DNA of 6,754 nt from JARYMI01 sp037444845. Lineage in GTDB: Bacteria; Acidobacteriota; Aminicenantia; Aminicenantales; UBA8522. Of this stretch, positions 1-6,411 are shown in pieces (positions within the stretch are counted from its first letter, which is position 1; each line of letters opens with the position of its first letter). The stretch is from the NCBI GenBank assembly GCA_037444845.1, contig JBBILQ010000087.1, positions 1-6,754 on the forward strand, in the 5' to 3' direction. Both the position numbers and the translations under genes were made by a program. The notes beneath the pieces were generated by a model. That model was given only the letters and a program-made list of their open reading frames with translations, made no database searches and was not told the origin of the DNA.

Positions 1-1
1 T

Positions 2-217
2 TCCTATATCCCTATCGCTGAGGTCGCCGCGGACATCTATCGCTACCTGGACGCCAAAGCTGGCGGCAAGGACCTCAACACGTACACCGTTACGGCCATC
101 GATAACCAGGGCCACGAAAGCCCCATCGTTGATGCCTCTTTTGGCCAGCAAACCGAGGTACAGGAACCCAGGAACCCCGGGAAATTGCGCGGGCTGATCA
201 AAAAAACGGCAAGCTAA
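2..217 (+). CDS. C-terminal fragment of a secreted protein with fibronectin III-like end
   Basis: An open frame enters from the left edge (codons in phase with position 2) and stops at TAA 215-217, leaving 71 residues of a protein whose start lies outside the window. The piece YTVTAIDNQGHESP (about residues 32-45 of the fragment) has the pattern of the last strands of a fibronectin type III domain, in which a Y-x-V-x-A-x-D core is followed by G-x-E-S. After it comes a roughly 25-residue polar and basic tail ending KKTAS, with no membrane segment. The family suggests an extracellular or cell-surface protein, with the domain acting as a spacer or in adhesion. The catalytic or main part is not visible, so the full function cannot be named. 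The other two frames of this strand are interrupted by stops here, and the gene is followed by a terminator-like structure, which supports this being the true 3' end. Confidence 0.65.
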   Translation, partial: SYIPIAEVAADIYRYLDAKAGGKDLNTYTVTAIDNQGHESPIVDASFGQQTEVQEPRNPGKLRGLIKKTAS

Positions 218-241
218 AAAAACAGCGCGTAGCCTTTTTTT
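213..241 (+). terminator. Possible weak intrinsic terminator
   Basis: Overlapping the stop codon of the upstream gene, an A7 run (216-222) and a T7 run (235-241) flank a 12-nt GC-rich segment. GCTA (213-216) can instead pair with TAGC (230-233), directly before the T7 tract. Either fold gives a short stem next to a U-tract on the plus strand. The stem is weak for a classical rho-independent terminator, so this is tentative. Its place between the end of one gene and the start of the next is what favours it. Confidence 0.35.
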
Positions 242-267
242 GTATTCTTTTCTACATTATCTAAACT
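240..267 (+). promoter_or_regulatory. Possible sigma70-type promoter for the lipoprotein gene
   Basis: TTGTAT (240-245) and TAAACT (262-267) are separated by 16 bp within an AT-rich intergenic stretch upstream of the lipoprotein gene. Both hexamers are imperfect, and in AT-rich DNA such matches arise by chance. The rest of the 218-345 gap shows no clear operator or riboswitch. A promoter somewhere in this gap is likely because the upstream gene appears to terminate, but this exact placement is a weak call. Confidence 0.2.
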
Positions 268-345
268 TTCCGAAAGCATGAGCCAAAGTTTCCATCAACA
301 TAAATTTCACAAAAAAACAGCAGTCAGCGACTAAAATTAGGGCAA

Positions 346-1296
346 ATGAGAACTCAAGTCTGTATTTTTTCCCTGGCCATCTTTCTGGCCCAGGCCTGCA
401 CAAACCAGCCGACGTCGCCCGATCCTGTCGAGGAGCGGGGCGTCATCCAGGTTAATTCCTCGCCCTCAGGCGCCCAGATCTGGCTGAATGGCGCGAACAC
501 GGGAAAAGTCACCAACGCTGTGCTCAGCGATGTCCCGGCCGGAACGCACACGCTCAAGCTCATCAAAGAAGGCTATCAGGACCATCAGCAGACTGTAACT
601 GTCCATGCAGGAGTGACCATCCAGGTTAATGCGGTTCTTTCCGGCTACAAAATAGCGGTCACTTCTCCTCGAACGAACACACTCTGGGTTGCCAGAAAGC
701 AAGAAAAAATCCAGTGGACAACCACCCCGTCGCTGGCTGGTTTGTCGCTCTCCTCGCCGGCAAGCAAAGCGATCAATTCCCAGGGCATCAGCAACGTTAA
801 GATCGACCTTTACGAAGACGGAAGCCTGAAAGCCGGCATCGTCGCTTCCACGCCCAACAGCGGCGAGTACAACTGGCTGATTCCCAGAGAAATCGGGGGC
901 GGCAGAGAATACCGAGTGCGAGTGTCCGTGCCGGGCCAATCGAATCACGCCGATAGCGACCCCTTCACGATCTGCTATAACGTCCATGGAACGTATCAAG
1001 GGACAATCACTGTGACCCAGGGGGCGAACTCCCAGTCTCTTCCCGTCACGTACGTCCAATCTCAAGACGGAAAAAACGTCAGCGGCACCTGGACAGCGAC
1101 TCCTTATTCCGGGTCCGTCAAAGGGACGATCAGCCAGTCGAAGATCGCCGTCACTGTCACCCTTAACGGCACACCGCCTTCAGAATTTGCCGGCACGATG
1201 GATATCGAGGCGAGCGGCGACAGGCTCAAGCTCGTCTTCAGCGGCTACACCTCAGCGGGTTTCCTGACCGCCGAGTTCGCCGTCACCCGCACCTGA
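346..1296 (+). CDS. Putative lipoprotein with PEGA and Kre9/KNH-like domains
   Basis: This 316-residue protein has a short hydrophobic signal segment ending in L-A-Q-A-C18, which fits the loose bacterial lipobox but not the best form (alanine, not leucine, at -3). If lipidated, it would be anchored at Cys18 with Thr at +2. A PEGA-type domain covers about 32-98: SSPSGAQIWLNG, then VPAGTHTLKLIKEGY. About 102-208 resembles the Ig-like N-terminal domain of Kre9/KNH (Ser-Thr-rich GPI-anchored) proteins: SPRTNTLW, KIQWTT, VKIDLYEDG, SGEYNWLIP, YRVRVSV, DPFTI. The last 108 residues (about 209-316) form another strand-rich unit starting GTYQGTITV, which I do not recognise by name. No catalytic motif is visible, so a surface binding or structural role is inferred. 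ATG 346 is the only usable start: no ATG, GTG or TTG lies between it and the in-frame stop at 301-303. Its AGGG (339-342) sits only 3 nt away. The 3' end overlaps the convergent glycosyltransferase gene by 45 bp. Confidence 0.85.
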   Translation: MRTQVCIFSLAIFLAQACTNQPTSPDPVEERGVIQVNSSPSGAQIWLNGANTGKVTNAVLSDVPAGTHTLKLIKEGYQDHQQTVTVHAGVTIQVNAVLSGYKIAVTSPRTNTLWVARKQEKIQWTTTPSLAGLSLSSPASKAINSQGISNVKIDLYEDGSLKAGIVASTPNSGEYNWLIPREIGGGREYRVRVSVPGQSNHADSDPFTICYNVHGTYQGTITVTQGANSQSLPVTYVQSQDGKNVSGTWTATPYSGSVKGTISQSKIAVTVTLNGTPPSEFAGTMDIEASGDRLKLVFSGYTSAGFLTAEFAVTRT

Positions 1297-3435
1297 TACG
1301 GAAGCGGAATTCCTGCTTTTCTTCCGGATGACGACCCTGTCCACGTGCAGCGCGACATTCCCCCTGCTCAAGACCCTGAGCCCGAGCTCGGTTGGAGCTT
1401 CGAGAGTCAAAGGCAAGCGGAAGCCCCGGTATTCCCGGGAGCCTGAAAAATCCTGGCCGGAGATTTTTCTGGGCCTGAGCGTTCTTCCCTTTGTCGCCTC
1501 ATACACCTCCACCCTGGCTATGGTCTCTGGCGGCGGCGAATCGCTTCCGGTTTTCAAAAAGAAAAAGACTTCGTATTCGCCAGCCTGATAAAAAATCTGG
1601 CCAAGCTCGATCCGGTTGTTAGGCGTTCTCTCCATCACCCGGGCATACTTTCCTGAAGCCTCAGGGTCATAGCGGGGAATTCCCGTTCCCCAGTAAAAAA
1701 ACTCCCCTTCATAGACAGTCTCGTCCCTGCTTTTTTCCGCTGAGGACGGCGGGCGGAGATCCCAGAGCTCAAAGTGCGTTTTCCAGAGAGGGAAGCGGAC
1801 GATGACCCGCGCTCTTTTCATGGCCTCTGGATAGTATTCCCAGTAAAATCTTCCTTCCTTGAAATAGGGGATGAGAAACAGATGGGTGACCTTATAGGCA
1901 TCGAGAAGATCCTTCCGCTCATGAAGGTAATAATCATAACCATGCCCCGTATGCCGATTTTCCATGACCATCAGTGGCGCGCTCAACCCGCCGATGGACA
2001 TGTGTTCAAACGCCCGGGCGAGATCTCGTGAGATGTCCCTGACATCGTACCGAGGCGCAAAAGCCCAGGCAAAATAGGGTTTCATGTTGAGGACAAGATA
2101 GACAATCACCATCCCTCCGACAAAAACTGCCTTGAGAGCGCCGGGCAGGGGAACCTCAAACCGCCGCGGGATAATCCTGAGGAGGACAGCCACAAGAACG
2201 GTCGCCGCCAGACTGATGGCCAAAAAGCGGATGGTGGTGGCTTGCATAACCTCAAACGAAGGCAGCCTGGTTCTTATGAGGAAAAGGTCGGTGAGCGCGT
2301 AGAACGCCCAGCTAAAGAAAAAAACATAAAAAGGGAAGGGAATTTTTTCCGGCCTCTGGATTCGCCGGGCCCCGGAGAACTGGTAGAGGGCCAGGGTGAC
2401 CAGGAAGATGGTGGGAAGCAGAAGGGGCAGGTCGTGCCGGAGAGGCCTATAATAAACGCAGGACAGGTACGCATAGTTGGAGACAATCCAGATGGCCGAT
2501 ATCCAGCCGATAAGAGGAACCTGGCGAGGCTTCCTGAACGCAGCGTAGGCTAAGAAAAGAAGAAAGATGACGGCCACGGTCGTCGTCAGAGGCTCCTCGA
2601 ACCAGTGGTAGAGCGGCCGTTCCCAGAAATTCCGGATGACCCAGTAGAGCCGGCCGGGGGTGAGGCGGCGGATGTTGTCGGCGCTGATGTCTTGGAAGAG
2701 CTTCAAGTTGGGAAGATAGAGCAACCAAACCCAAGGGATGAGGCCCGCGACTATCCCCAGGCTAAAGAGACTGGTTGACTTGAGCGTTTGTATCAGGCTC
2801 TTCCCTCTTTGAAAAAAAGTGTAAAGCAAAAACCCCAGGACGACCGCGGGAAAAACGAGCAAGAATATCGCCTTAGCCGTGAAGGAAACAAAACAGAAAA
2901 TCCCGGCCAGAAAATAGTAAACGGGCTTCTTTTTTTCGGCGACGATCAACAGGTAAAAAGTCAAACAGGCAAAAAAGAGCATCGGCATATTACGGTTGGC
3001 AACGCGGCTGAACATAGTGAATTCGTAGCTCGCACCTAAAAGGAGGACTCCCAGCAGGGCGAATCTTTCGCTGACGGTTCTCCTGAGGATGAGGTAGAAA
3101 AGGACAAGCACAAGGCAGCTAAACAGCACCGGCACAACGTTCATCTGGGCGATGCCGACGCCGAAGACAAGAAAGACAAGATATGTAATATAGTGGGGGA
3201 TGGGCGTAATGTAGATATAATTCAGGGCCCAGTCGTCGATCTTCCACTCGCCCGTGAGAATCTTGAGCCGGGCGTTGAAAGCGTAGTTCCCGGGGTCACA
3301 GATGTATCCGGGGCTCAGAGGGTCGAGGTCCCTGGGCGCGTCGGCGCCCAGGTGGATGAAGCGCATCAGGAAAAGAGCGGCGAAGAACAGCAAAAGAAAG
3401 ACAACGCGAATAGGTTTTTTCGGCGGACCGGCCAT
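1252..3435 (-). CDS. GT39-like (ArnT/PMT type) membrane glycosyltransferase with C-terminal beta-sandwich
   Basis: This 727-residue protein looks like a GT-C fold enzyme of the glycosyltransferase 39 / dolichyl-phosphate-mannose mannosyltransferase group, which moves a sugar from a polyprenyl-phosphate carrier to an acceptor on the outer face of the membrane. A basic N-terminus (KKPIR) precedes TM1 (about 11-28). The first external loop carries CDPGNYAFNAR (46-56); D47 occupies the place of the catalytic acidic residue in the usual DE-x-x-Y pattern. TPIPHYITYLVFLVFG (77-92) matches the family's HPPL-Y-x-x-x-x-x-x-x-FG stretch, followed by FSRVANRNM (142-150). About 13 hydrophobic segments run to about residue 450. 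A soluble region follows, and about 570-705 is strand-rich and resembles a carbohydrate-binding jelly-roll (GKYARV, YQAGEYEVFFFLK, ISGQDFSGSREYRGFRLPL, LHVDRVVI). The acceptor is unknown. ATG 3435 has AGGA at 3443-3440, 4 nt upstream. It lies 44 bp after the NTF2-like gene, as the probable last gene of the operon. Confidence 0.85.
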   Translation of the reverse strand: MAGPPKKPIRVVFLLLFFAALFLMRFIHLGADAPRDLDPLSPGYICDPGNYAFNARLKILTGEWKIDDWALNYIYITPIPHYITYLVFLVFGVGIAQMNVVPVLFSCLVLVLFYLILRRTVSERFALLGVLLLGASYEFTMFSRVANRNMPMLFFACLTFYLLIVAEKKKPVYYFLAGIFCFVSFTAKAIFLLVFPAVVLGFLLYTFFQRGKSLIQTLKSTSLFSLGIVAGLIPWVWLLYLPNLKLFQDISADNIRRLTPGRLYWVIRNFWERPLYHWFEEPLTTTVAVIFLLFLAYAAFRKPRQVPLIGWISAIWIVSNYAYLSCVYYRPLRHDLPLLLPTIFLVTLALYQFSGARRIQRPEKIPFPFYVFFFSWAFYALTDLFLIRTRLPSFEVMQATTIRFLAISLAATVLVAVLLRIIPRRFEVPLPGALKAVFVGGMVIVYLVLNMKPYFAWAFAPRYDVRDISRDLARAFEHMSIGGLSAPLMVMENRHTGHGYDYYLHERKDLLDAYKVTHLFLIPYFKEGRFYWEYYPEAMKRARVIVRFPLWKTHFELWDLRPPSSAEKSRDETVYEGEFFYWGTGIPRYDPEASGKYARVMERTPNNRIELGQIFYQAGEYEVFFFLKTGSDSPPPETIARVEVYEATKGRTLRPRKISGQDFSGSREYRGFRLPLTLEAPTELGLRVLSRGNVALHVDRVVIRKKSRNSASVSGAGDGELGGQETR
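1299..1326. terminator. Inverted repeat just after the lipoprotein stop, possible transcription barrier
   Basis: CGGAAG (1299-1304) and CTTCCG (1321-1326) form a perfect 6-bp inverted repeat around a 16-nt loop that contains the palindrome GGAATTCC (1306-1313). It starts 3 bp after the lipoprotein stop codon, where a terminator would be expected. No U-tract follows the outer stem, and the whole repeat lies inside the coding region of the opposite-strand glycosyltransferase, so it may be chance or codon-driven. Low confidence. Confidence 0.2.
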
Positions 3436-3453
3436 TTGTTCCTAAGTATTAAC

Positions 3454-3471
3454 ACACCCCCCCAGTGGTGT
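3454..3471 (-). repeat. Short inverted repeat with G7 tract in the NTF2-GT39 gap
   Basis: The 44-bp gap between the two downstream operon genes contains ACACC and GGTGT (5-bp arms, 3454-3458 and 3467-3471) around an 8-nt loop. On the coding (minus) strand the loop and one arm share a run of seven G (3463-3457). There is no U-tract after it, so it does not look like a terminator. It lies 18 bp upstream of the glycosyltransferase start and could affect mRNA structure or stability, but may be incidental. Confidence 0.3.
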
Positions 3472-3479
3472 CAACGAAC

Positions 3480-3905
3480 TCAGGAGGAGTGGTCGTGGAT
3501 GATCCGCCAGCCTTCGGGGAGGCGCTTGAAGATGATCGTGAAAACGCCTTCCCGCAGAGAATCCTTGAGCTCGAGCTTCCAGCGGCCGAGGACATAAGCG
3601 AAGTCGTCGCTGAGGACATTCACCTCAAGGTCGGTAAAATCCAGCTCCGCCCAGTTTTCGCCTGAATAGCTCTTTTTGTACCTTTCTAAAAGCGCCTTCC
3701 AGCCGCGGAGCCTGTTGGCCCCGGACTGGAACGTGAACTCCTCCGAGTTCCAGTAGTAGGCCATGAAGCCTTCAAGGTCCTGCTTATTCCAGGATTCCTT
3801 CTGGAGTTCGAGGATTCCGAGCAGCTCACCCCTGACATCCTGCGGCTGTGAAGAGCCTGCCGCGTTGATGATGAGGATGACGAAAACAAACGACAGTTCT
3901 TTCAT
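3480..3905 (-). CDS. Exported NTF2-like (SnoaL/DUF4440-type) protein
   Basis: This 141-residue protein begins with a hydrophobic leader (MKELSFVFVILIINAAGSS, about 1-19) with a possible cleavage site after AAG; there is no lipobox cysteine. The rest matches the cone-shaped alpha+beta NTF2-like fold of SnoaL/DUF4440 proteins. It has an N-terminal helix (VRGELLGILELQKESWNKQD), then LEGFMAYYWNSEEFTF, a GWKALLERYKKSY helix, and strands FTDLEVNVLSDDFAYVLGRWKLEL and GVFTIIFKRLPEGWRIIHDHSS. The terminal W-R-I-x-H-D-H-S-S is a hallmark of one subgroup. Length is normal for a complete family member. Such domains act as small-molecule pockets, enzymes or dimerising modules; no substrate can be assigned. 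The start at ATG 3905 is fixed by an exceptionally strong ribosome-binding site. The gene follows the SpeE-like gene by 18 bp and precedes the GT39-like gene by 44 bp, so co-transcription is likely. The leader implies it acts outside the cytoplasm. Confidence 0.85.
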   Translation of the reverse strand: MKELSFVFVILIINAAGSSQPQDVRGELLGILELQKESWNKQDLEGFMAYYWNSEEFTFQSGANRLRGWKALLERYKKSYSGENWAELDFTDLEVNVLSDDFAYVLGRWKLELKDSLREGVFTIIFKRLPEGWRIIHDHSS

Positions 3906-3909
3906 GAGT

Positions 3910-3918
3910 CCTCCTCCT
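3910..3918 (-). promoter_or_regulatory. Strong Shine-Dalgarno of the NTF2-like gene
   Basis: On the minus strand AGGAGGAGG lies 4 nt upstream of ATG 3905, giving two overlapping perfect AGGAGG registers with 4 or 7 nt spacing. It fixes the start codon and fits entirely inside the 18-bp gap after the stop of the upstream gene. Confidence 0.85.
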
Positions 3919-3923
3919 GCAGC

Positions 3924-6335
3924 TCAGCCCGCTCGCCGGACCAGGGGAAGGAAGAAAAGAAAGCCGAGGCCGTAGATCAGGGCCGCCATGACGATCACCA
4001 TCTGAAACCCCAGCATCATGCTCAAGAAAATGCAAAAGATTGAGCCGAAAACGGTCAGGAACGAGTTTGTCGCCCAGGCCCAGGGGACAAGGCCAGGTTC
4101 ATACCGGCTGAGCACCTGGATTCCCGAGGGGAAAGGCATGCCCATGATAAAAGCCAAAGGCGCAAGCAGAAGAATTGCCAGCACCGCCCGGATTGCCAGG
4201 CTGAAACCCAACCCATGCGGGATGATGACGGAGAACGCCAGGCTGACTCCAAGAGAAAGGGGGACAAGGAGCACGGGAAGGGCGATGAAGAGTTTCTTGG
4301 GCGCAGCTTTCACCCTCCTCGTGAAGTAGCTTCCAATGCCTGAAAAAAGCAGCATAGAAAAGAGGGTGATAGAAAACGAATACGTGGGGCCGCCCAGGAA
4401 GACCATGAGTTTCTGAATCAGGGCGATCTCAATAAAGATAAACCCGAGCCCCAGAGCTCCGAAATAACAGATAACAGCCAGTTTTCCCCGCTTGGCGGTC
4501 AGAGCCTCTTTCAGCTTGAGCTGGGGGTAGAGGATGCCGAAAGCGGCCAATAACAGAATCTGGAGAAGGCTCAGGCCGAGCGTCCACAGGCCCAAAGGCA
4601 TCCTTATGGCGGCAAAGCCATACTCGCCGCTTTCCTTCCTTAAAAGATGCTTCCATTTGTAGTAATCGAAAAAGAACGGCCTGTCATCGGTGGCCGGCCG
4701 GACATTGTACACATAACGCCGATAAAATTCTTCCCTCTGGCGGAGCGGCGAGCGAATGACGGCATCGAACTCGGAATTCCTCAGGACATCCGGGTCGTAC
4801 ATAAGCTCGAAGCGATTGTCCCGCGCCCAGCCGCGCACAGCCTCCATCTCCTCGGCGGAATACGGCGTTTTCTTGAGGAGCGTCGCGGCCCAGCTTGCGC
4901 CTCTGATGATGACGATGTGCCGGGACGGCTCGGCGACTCCCATTTCCTCCATCGCCTGAACCATCATCGCCGCCAGACGGAGTGTTTCGCGCGGCGGCTT
5001 GAAATACCAGCGCGAAAAAGAGAGGACTCCGTCCTCAGTGAGATGGTTCCAGTAGTCCTTGATCGCTTCCGTCGTGTAGAGGTAAGTCTCGGTCAGAGCG
5101 TAGGCGCCAGAAGCAAGGGCCGTGAAGGTGTCGACGCCGCTAAGCTGGATGACGTCATAACGGTCGTCTGTCCGGGAGAGAAAATTCCGGCCTTCCGCAA
5201 CGATGATCTTAACGTCTGGCCGGTTAAAAACTCGGCCGGCGTAACGGGCATACCTTTCTGTGATGGCGTCTGTAATAAAGCGATTGATATCGACTCCGAC
5301 AACTTCCCTGGCACCGTGGGCAAGCGCAATCAGGCCGTCGATCCCGCCGCCGATGCCAATGACGAGGACTTTCGGGTTTTCCTTGAGAGCATACGGCGCC
5401 GCCTGGAGATAATTCCTCAGGAACGGCATCTTGGTCAGGTCACCGTCTGTCTTCAGGATGCCTGTGGGCGCCTGGCCGTCCTGATAGATGAAAATGTGCT
5501 CCCACGGGATAGCCCGGGCGAGCGAGCTGACTTCCCCGCCGAAGGCGGAAAGCGGCCGCCGAATCGGTCGAGTGATGTCTATCCGCCCGACAACACTCCA
5601 CCGGCTAAAGACAATGTCACTGTCCGTCTTCCAAGGGTTAGCACCGTAGAAGAGCGGCTTGGAAGAAGGGACGTGGATTAAGTAAGGGTCAAAATAGAGC
5701 CCCCCTGCAAAGCAGAGTCCCAAAAAGCTCACCTTAAGCCAATTCTTGACGCTTCCAAAGCCCTTCTCGAAGGAGTCCATTATCAGCCCGGCACACCCTC
5801 CCAAGAAGCCCACGAAAAAAACCAGGTTGGTCACCCCGACCGCCGGAATGGCCCAGACACTGACCAGGCTGCCGAGGCTGGCGCCGACAAGGTCGGAGAA
5901 ATAGACGCGGCTGATGTCAGTCTGGTAGAGGAAGATGATTCCGCCGAGCGCGAGGCCGGCAAAAAAGAAAGGGATGGTGAGCAGGAGGTAGTAGCTGAAC
6001 AGGCTGAGGAGCTGAGTCCAGTCCTTTGTGATGGCCAGCGGCTCAAAATGGATGCGGGTGATAAGCAGGAGGGAGAAAACCGTGGAAAACCCGAAGAAAA
6101 AAGCGTTCTTCGCGATAAAAGCTGAGGTCAGCCTGTCCGAGCCCGACTTGTTGCGCAGAGTGATGTAGGCCCCTGCCACGCCAAATCCCAGCAGCGCAAT
6201 GCTGATGATCATCGGCGTGAAATGGTGCCAGGTCAGCACGGAAAAAATCCGGGTCAGCGCAATCTCAAAAACAAGCGTCGAAAAAGCCAGCATGAATGTG
6301 CTGACGTATATTCTCGCATCCGACCTGGACTGCAT
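3924..6335 (-). CDS. SpeE-like AdoMet-binding-fold protein between two multi-helix membrane blocks
   Basis: This 803-residue protein has a central domain like spermidine synthase / class I methyltransferases and hydrophobic blocks on both sides. About seven N-terminal segments (near 11-30, 38-60, 74-93, 110-136, 146-164, 168-186, 199-215) precede the soluble part, and about seven more (583-603, 617-640, 651-671, 683-704, 711-733, 756-775, 777-797) follow it. The Rossmann part holds motif I, VLVIGIGGGIDG (322-333), an acidic ribose-type residue D349 in GVDIN, and the post-IV strand YDVIQLSGVDT (393-403). The spermidine-synthase gate D-x-x-D appears as S399-x-x-D402, and the usual DE-x-x-YHE polyamine motif is not seen after IYQDGQAPTG (283-292). 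PATDDRPFFF (547-556) closes the domain. Known relatives are annotated as spermidine synthase with a membrane domain; the true reaction is unknown and polyamine synthesis is doubtful. ATG 6335 is preceded by GGGAGG (6346-6341, 5-nt spacing). It is the first gene after the promoter at 6378-6406 and probably heads the operon. Confidence 0.85.
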   Translation of the reverse strand: MQSRSDARIYVSTFMLAFSTLVFEIALTRIFSVLTWHHFTPMIISIALLGFGVAGAYITLRNKSGSDRLTSAFIAKNAFFFGFSTVFSLLLITRIHFEPLAITKDWTQLLSLFSYYLLLTIPFFFAGLALGGIIFLYQTDISRVYFSDLVGASLGSLVSVWAIPAVGVTNLVFFVGFLGGCAGLIMDSFEKGFGSVKNWLKVSFLGLCFAGGLYFDPYLIHVPSSKPLFYGANPWKTDSDIVFSRWSVVGRIDITRPIRRPLSAFGGEVSSLARAIPWEHIFIYQDGQAPTGILKTDGDLTKMPFLRNYLQAAPYALKENPKVLVIGIGGGIDGLIALAHGAREVVGVDINRFITDAITERYARYAGRVFNRPDVKIIVAEGRNFLSRTDDRYDVIQLSGVDTFTALASGAYALTETYLYTTEAIKDYWNHLTEDGVLSFSRWYFKPPRETLRLAAMMVQAMEEMGVAEPSRHIVIIRGASWAATLLKKTPYSAEEMEAVRGWARDNRFELMYDPDVLRNSEFDAVIRSPLRQREEFYRRYVYNVRPATDDRPFFFDYYKWKHLLRKESGEYGFAAIRMPLGLWTLGLSLLQILLLAAFGILYPQLKLKEALTAKRGKLAVICYFGALGLGFIFIEIALIQKLMVFLGGPTYSFSITLFSMLLFSGIGSYFTRRVKAAPKKLFIALPVLLVPLSLGVSLAFSVIIPHGLGFSLAIRAVLAILLLAPLAFIMGMPFPSGIQVLSRYEPGLVPWAWATNSFLTVFGSIFCIFLSMMLGFQMVIVMAALIYGLGFLFFLPLVRRAG

Positions 6336-6340
6336 GAAAA

Positions 6341-6346
6341 CCTCCC
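6341..6346 (-). promoter_or_regulatory. Shine-Dalgarno of the SpeE-like gene
   Basis: GGGAGG on the minus strand, 5 nt upstream of ATG 6335, supports this start for the 803-residue protein and the short (about 35-nt) leader implied by the promoter. Confidence 0.75.
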
Positions 6347-6377
6347 GGCGAGCTCAGAGCAACTATTTTGGACGTGT

Positions 6378-6406
6378 ACTATACGAAGGAAGGAAATTTA
6401 TGTCAA
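6378..6406 (-). promoter_or_regulatory. Near-consensus sigma70-type promoter
   Basis: Read on the minus strand, a perfect -35 hexamer TTGACA (6406-6401) is followed after exactly 17 bp by TATAGT (6383-6378), five of six matches to TATAAT. Transcription would start near 6371, about 35 nt before ATG 6335, leaving just room for the GGGAGG ribosome-binding site. The -35 box begins only 5 bp after the stop codon of the upstream DUF4097-like gene, in a gap where no stem-loop terminator is visible. It likely drives the three-gene group SpeE-like, NTF2-like and GT39-like. Confidence 0.75.
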
Positions 6407-6411
6407 GGAAA

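Noticed and set aside
466..1065. A 199-codon open frame on the minus strand
   Set aside because: It is antisense to the lipoprotein gene, which has a signal segment and two recognisable domains. The translation shows no domain, and no good ribosome-binding site supports it.
3193..3597. A 134-codon plus-strand frame crossing the NTF2-GT39 gap
   Set aside because: It overlaps the coding parts of two well-supported minus-strand genes and its product is a low-complexity polar sequence without any motif.
5093..5329. Short minus-strand frame inside the SpeE-like gene
   Set aside because: It is an out-of-frame shadow on the same strand as the real gene, with no ribosome-binding site of note and a Ser/Pro/Thr-rich translation.
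4647..5681. A 344-codon open frame on the plus strand
   Set aside because: It lies wholly antisense to the SpeE-like gene, whose Rossmann motifs are clear. Its translation is rich in Arg, Pro and Asp with no recognisable domain, as expected of a shadow frame in GC-rich DNA.
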